Shown: piece by piece, positions 6,797 to 9,602 of the stretch
Layout: each line of letters starts with the position of its first letter
Position numbering within the stretch: the stretch's first letter is position 1
Source of the DNA: DATLNF01 sp046590575
Lineage (GTDB): Bacteria; Actinomycetota; Actinomycetes; BP-191
Direction: 5' to 3'
Length of the DNA stretch: 9,602 bases
Assembly (NCBI GenBank): GCA_046590575.1
Contig: JBKJUS010000162.1
Span: forward strand, 1-9,602
Translations under genes and position numbers: made by a program
The notes under the pieces: generated by a model
What the model saw: the letters and a program-made list of their open reading frames with translations, nothing else
What the model was told of the DNA's origin: nothing
Databases searched by the model: none

Positions 6797-8214
6797 GGGA
6801 GCTGAAGGGACTTCACCTCGAGAAACTCCTCCAGCCCGAAGGTGCCGAGCTCGCGGCCGTTGCCCGACTGCCGGTAGCCGCCGAAGGGAGCCAGCGGGTT
6901 GAAGCGGCCCCCGTTGACGTCAACCTGGCCTGTGCGCATCCGCCGGGCGAAGGCGGTCGCCCGACCGAGATCCGCGGACCACACCGCTCCTGCCAAACCG
7001 TAGATCGTGGAGTTAGCGATCCGCACCGCGTCGTCCTCGGCGTCGTAGGGCATCACCGCGAGCACCGGGCCGAAGATCTCCTCTTGGGCGATGCGCATGT
7101 CGGAGGTCACGTCAGCGAACACAGTGGGTCGGACGTAATAGCCATGGCCGAGGTCGGCCGGCGGCTCCACCCCGCCGGTAACCAGCCGCGCACCGCCGTC
7201 GATCCCGGCCTGGATATACGCGCGCACCCGCTCGCGCTGCGCAGCGGACACCAGGGGACCCAGCCGGGTCGAATCCAACGTCGGGTCGCCAGGCTGGTAG
7301 GTCTCCGCTAGCCCCCGCACGATCTCGACGACCTCGTCCTGGCGATCACGCGGGACGAGCATGCGGCTGAACGCGGTGCACTTCTGCCCGGCGTTCTGAA
7401 AGACGTCTGCCACGCCGACCTTGGCTGCCGTCGCGAAATCAGCATCGTCGAGCAGGACGTTCGCCGACTTGCCACCGAGCTCCAGGGCGACCCGCTTGAT
7501 CGTCGCGGCGGCGAGCTCGGACACCCGCGAGCCGGCGCGGGTCGACCCGGTGAAGGAGACCATGTCCACGTCGGGGTGCGAAGCGATGGCCTCTCCGACA
7601 ACCGGGCCGGTCCCTGTCACGAGGTTGAAGACGCCCGGCGGCAGCCCGACCTCGTCGATGACCTCGGCCAGGATGAAGGCGGCGAGCGGGGCGATCTCGC
7701 TGGGCTTGAGCACGACGGTGCAGCCGGCGGCCAACGCCGGGGCGACCTTGGCAACCACCTGGTGCAGCGGGTAGTTCCACGGAGTGATGGCACCGACGAC
7801 CCCGACCGGCTCCCGCACGACGAGGGACTTGCCGATCTGCTCCTCGAAGGCATAGTCGACGACGAGCGCGGCGTAGCTGCCGAGGATGGCGACCGGCAGC
7901 CCCGCCTGCACCGCCAGCGCGAACTTCTTCGGTGCCCCCATCTCGGCGGTGATCGTGCGAGCCACCTCCGTCGACCGGGCGCCGAGTGCCTCCTGCAGCC
8001 GGGCCAGGTACTTCGCCCGTTCACCGACGGGGGTGGCGGCCCAGCCGGGGAAGGCCGCCCGCGCCGCGGCGACCGCGCGGTCGACATCGGCCGGCGTGCC
8101 TTCGGGAACGGTGGCGAAAGTCTCCTCAGTTGCGGGATTGACCACCCCGATCGTTCCAGTGCCGACAGGAGCAACCCACTGCCCATCGACATAGAGCTTG
8201 TCGCGGACTTGCAC
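6793..8214 (-). CDS. NAD(P)+-dependent aldehyde dehydrogenase
   Basis: A 473-residue soluble enzyme of the aldehyde dehydrogenase superfamily that oxidises an aldehyde to the acid. Residues seen: ITPWNYP with Asn147 (oxyanion hole), Lys170 (VVLKPSE, cofactor), FTGSTRAG (221-228), general base Glu245 (LELGGKS), nucleophile Cys279 (NAGQKCT) and cofactor-ribose Glu379 (EEIFGP). Length is usual and the C-terminal PFGGYRQSGNGRELG block is intact. Lys170 and the LELGGK block fit non-phosphorylating, broad-specificity enzymes; the substrate cannot be read from sequence. The GTG start follows GGAGG by 4 nt. It is the last gene of a leftward run behind the thiol oxidoreductase and the zinc-finger peptide (14 bp gap), so a role in thiol/aldehyde detoxification is a reasonable guess. 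Confidence 0.95.
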   Translation of the reverse strand: MQVRDKLYVDGQWVAPVGTGTIGVVNPATEETFATVPEGTPADVDRAVAAARAAFPGWAATPVGERAKYLARLQEALGARSTEVARTITAEMGAPKKFALAVQAGLPVAILGSYAALVVDYAFEEQIGKSLVVREPVGVVGAITPWNYPLHQVVAKVAPALAAGCTVVLKPSEIAPLAAFILAEVIDEVGLPPGVFNLVTGTGPVVGEAIASHPDVDMVSFTGSTRAGSRVSELAAATIKRVALELGGKSANVLLDDADFATAAKVGVADVFQNAGQKCTAFSRMLVPRDRQDEVVEIVRGLAETYQPGDPTLDSTRLGPLVSAAQRERVRAYIQAGIDGGARLVTGGVEPPADLGHGYYVRPTVFADVTSDMRIAQEEIFGPVLAVMPYDAEDDAVRIANSTIYGLAGAVWSADLGRATAFARRMRTGQVDVNGGRFNPLAPFGGYRQSGNGRELGTFGLEEFLEVKSLQLP

Positions 8215-8228
8215 GGTGCCTCCGGTGG

Positions 8229-8348
8229 CTAAGTCGCTCGTTGGTGCGGAATGATGGACCGTCCTGGGTGCTCGGCGTCGAGGTGGTCGCGCAGCTCCGC
8301 CTCGTTGCGGAACCGCAGCTCGCAGTCAGGGCACTGGTGGACGCTCAT
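8229..8348 (-). CDS. 39-residue single C2H2 zinc-finger protein
   Basis: This tiny protein consists essentially of one classical zinc finger: Cys6-X2-Cys9-X12-His22-X4-His27, with Phe13 and Leu19 at the hydrophobic-core positions of eukaryote-type fingers. A 12-residue basic tail follows. The ATG at 8348 is chosen because GGAGG lies 5 nt upstream; an open frame reaches back to 8444 but would overlap the upstream gene and lacks support. It starts 11 bp after the stop of the Rv2466c-like gene and ends 14 bp before the aldehyde dehydrogenase GTG, so it belongs to the same run. Its function is unknown: nucleic-acid or protein binding and zinc or redox sensing are all possible. One finger alone rarely gives specific DNA binding. 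Confidence 0.85.
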   Translation of the reverse strand: MSVHQCPDCELRFRNEAELRDHLDAEHPGRSIIPHQRAT

Positions 8349-8359
8349 GGGCACCTCCA

Positions 8360-8971
8360 TCAATCGAAGACAGGAGCCTTGTCGCGCGTGCGCTTGAGCT
8401 CGAAAAAGCCGGGCGTGCCAGCAACCAACAACACACCGTCCCACAGTCGACCAGCGGCCTCACCCTTTGGCGTCGGGGTGACCACAGGACCGAAGAACGC
8501 GGTGTCCTTGACCGCGATGATCGGCGTACCGACGTCCTGACCGACCTCGGCCAGGCCGGCCGCGTGGTCGATCATGATGGCCTCGTCCCACTTCTCCTCG
8601 TCCAGCGCGGCAGCGAGCTCGACCGGCAATCCGACGCCGGCGAGCGCTGCCTCCACGACGGTCCTGTCGCGGTGCACCTTCGCCAGGTGGTAGCTCGTCC
8701 CGAGCGCGGTGTAGAGGGGCAGCACGACCTCCGGCCCGTACGCGGTTCGGGCCGCGGCGATGACCCGCTCCTGCTGGTGGCTGCGAAAGTGGCTCTCCCG
8801 GGCCTTCTCGCTGGGTTCTTTACCCTCATTGAGCACAGCGAGGCTCAGAAGTCGCCAGCTCACCTCCAAGTCGCGGACAGCCGCGGCTTCGATGATCCAA
8901 CGGGAGGTCATCCACGCCCAGGGGCAGGCCGGGTCGAACCAGAAGTCCACCGGGGTGCGTTCTGTCGCCAT
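8360..8971 (-). CDS. DsbA-family mycothiol-dependent oxidoreductase (Rv2466c-like)
   Basis: The 203-residue protein is a thioredoxin-fold DsbA-type enzyme with a helical insertion. It resembles M. tuberculosis Rv2466c, a mycothiol-dependent reductase that also activates nitro prodrugs: VDFWFDPACPWAWMTSRWI at the N-terminus, VGQDVGTPII (cis-Pro loop) and AFFGP near the C-terminus, ending FFELKRTRDKAPVFD. The active site is Cys16-Pro-Trp-Ala19, so the resolving cysteine of the CPWC motif is absent. It has no signal peptide and is cytoplasmic. The ATG at 8971 has a weak ribosome-binding site, but an open frame extending to 9475 would run antisense through pepN and is not credible. The gene is divergent from pepN, the same arrangement I recall for Rv2466c/Rv2467, and heads a run with the zinc-finger and aldehyde dehydrogenase genes. 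Confidence 0.92.
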   Translation of the reverse strand: MATERTPVDFWFDPACPWAWMTSRWIIEAAAVRDLEVSWRLLSLAVLNEGKEPSEKARESHFRSHQQERVIAAARTAYGPEVVLPLYTALGTSYHLAKVHRDRTVVEAALAGVGLPVELAAALDEEKWDEAIMIDHAAGLAEVGQDVGTPIIAVKDTAFFGPVVTPTPKGEAAGRLWDGVLLVAGTPGFFELKRTRDKAPVFD

Positions 8972-8984
8972 GCCTAGTGGCAAT

Positions 8985-8996
8985 CGTGCGCGCACG
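8985..8996. repeat. 12-bp perfect palindrome in a divergent promoter region
   Basis: CGTGCGCGCACG is a perfect palindrome 14-25 bp upstream of the Rv2466c-like ATG and 87 bp upstream of the pepN ATG. A position between divergent genes would suit an operator. Alternating purine-pyrimidine GC palindromes are common in GC-rich DNA, so the functional claim is weak. Confidence 0.4.
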
Positions 8997-9082
8997 GGTT
9001 CTATTTCAGGCGCCCCGGTTCGCACCCGCTTCATGGAAGGATGAGTGCGACGCGCCACCACCGGACGGAGCTGATCTTCCGC

Positions 9083-9602
9083 ATGTCCTCGAACAACCTC
9101 ACCCGCGACGAAGCCCGCCAGCGAGCCGCACTCATCTCGGATGTCTCCTACGACGTCACGCTGGACGTCCGCTTCGGCGAAGAGCAGTTCGAAACAGCCA
9201 CGGTCATCGGGTTCCACTGCTCCGAGCCGGGCGCCTCGACCTTCGTCGAGCTGACCGCTCCAGTGGTGCGCCGCATCGTCCTCAACGGCGCCGAGGTCGA
9301 CCTCGCCGGGTTCGACGGTAACCGCGTGCACCTGGAGGGCCTCGCTGCCGCGAACACGCTGGAGATCGTCGCGGATGCCGCCTACATGCACACCGGCACC
9401 GGATTGCACCGCTTTGTCGACCCAGTCGACAAGCGCGTCTACCTGCACACCCAGTTTGAGACCTTTGATGCGCACCGTGTCTACGCCTGTTTCGACCAGC
9501 CGGACCTCAAAGCTCCATTCACTCTGACCGTGCTGGCGCCCGAGGAGTGGGCGGTCATCTCCAACTCCCGACCGGTCGAACGACCAGCTGTCGGGGCGGC
9601 CG
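9083..9602 (+). CDS. pepN: Aminopeptidase N (M1 family), N-terminal part (cut by right window edge)
   Basis: The first 173 codons of an actinobacterial PepN, a zinc metallopeptidase that removes N-terminal residues from peptides. The N-terminus MSSNNLTRDEARQRAALI and the segment TQFETFDAHRVYACFDQPDL (about residues 124-143), which corresponds to the conserved TQFEPxDARRxFPCFDEP block of M1 peptidases, identify it. The GAMEN and HEXXH motifs lie beyond the edge. I chose ATG 9083 because the protein then starts as actinobacterial relatives do and a GGAG lies about 12 nt upstream; an in-frame ATG at 9041 would add 14 residues, but the GGAAGG before it abuts the codon directly. It is divergent from the Rv2466c-like gene. 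Confidence 0.94.
   Translation, partial: MSSNNLTRDEARQRAALISDVSYDVTLDVRFGEEQFETATVIGFHCSEPGASTFVELTAPVVRRIVLNGAEVDLAGFDGNRVHLEGLAAANTLEIVADAAYMHTGTGLHRFVDPVDKRVYLHTQFETFDAHRVYACFDQPDLKAPFTLTVLAPEEWAVISNSRPVERPAVGAA

Noticed and set aside
8972..9082. SigH/SigR-type promoter (GGAA-N18-19-GTT) upstream of the Rv2466c-like gene
   Set aside because: Rv2466c is in the SigH regulon in M. tuberculosis, but the only GGAA on the correct strand (near 9080) lacks GTT at the right spacing, and no other good match was found by eye.
8360..9475. 371-codon form of the Rv2466c-like gene
   Set aside because: The extra N-terminal 168 codons run antisense through pepN and show no domain; the family's normal start is ATG 8971.

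Overview
The window is GC-rich, gene-dense chromosomal DNA that uses many GTG starts and has short intergenic gaps. It looks like a mycothiol-producing actinobacterium. The pointers are an Rv2466c-type mycothiol-dependent oxidoreductase, an actinobacterial Nei1-type glycosylase, and a backbone that recalls, from memory, the tig ... nei1 - rpiB - Rv2466c - pepN order of Mycobacterium tuberculosis. I cannot name the genus. I see no phage, IS, CRISPR or plasmid genes.

Layout from left to right. Positions 1-239 (-) hold the start of trigger factor (tig), running off the left edge. A tRNA-Pro(TGG) (291-363, -) and a tRNA-Gly(TCC) (551-624, +) point away from each other across a 187-bp spacer that holds a long near-perfect hairpin and three 11-bp tandem repeats. 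Next come an ABC-F ATPase (643-2277, -) and, divergent from it, a class III nucleotide cyclase (2341-3303, +). A membrane-anchored SpoIIE/PP2C-type phosphatase (3315-4364, -) converges on the cyclase and is divergent from a small RsbW-like ATPase (about 4434-4880, +). A Nei1-type DNA glycosylase (4941-5735, -) is divergent from a two-gene unit made of a small proline-rich protein (5804-6100, +) and a DUF429 protein (6104-6796, +). A leftward three-gene run follows: the Rv2466c-like oxidoreductase (8360-8971), a 39-residue single C2H2 zinc finger (8229-8348) and an aldehyde dehydrogenase (6793-8214). Its stop codon overlaps that of DUF429. The start of aminopeptidase N (pepN, 9083-, +) runs off the right edge.

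Functional themes are co-translational folding (tig, tRNAs), ribosome-associated ABC-F, second-messenger and partner-switching signalling (cyclase, phosphatase, RsbW-like ATPase), oxidative DNA repair (nei1) and thiol/aldehyde detoxification. No gap longer than 300 bases lacks a gene; the longest is 364-550.

Nothing here amounts to a clearly new multi-gene system. The most unusual points are the hairpin and tandem repeats between the tRNAs, an A at position 54 of tRNA-Gly, a cyclase lacking the adenine-selecting lysine, an RsbW-like gene whose only good ribosome-binding site precedes an ATC codon, a CPWA rather than CPWC active site in the oxidoreductase, and a free-standing classical C2H2 finger between two redox genes.
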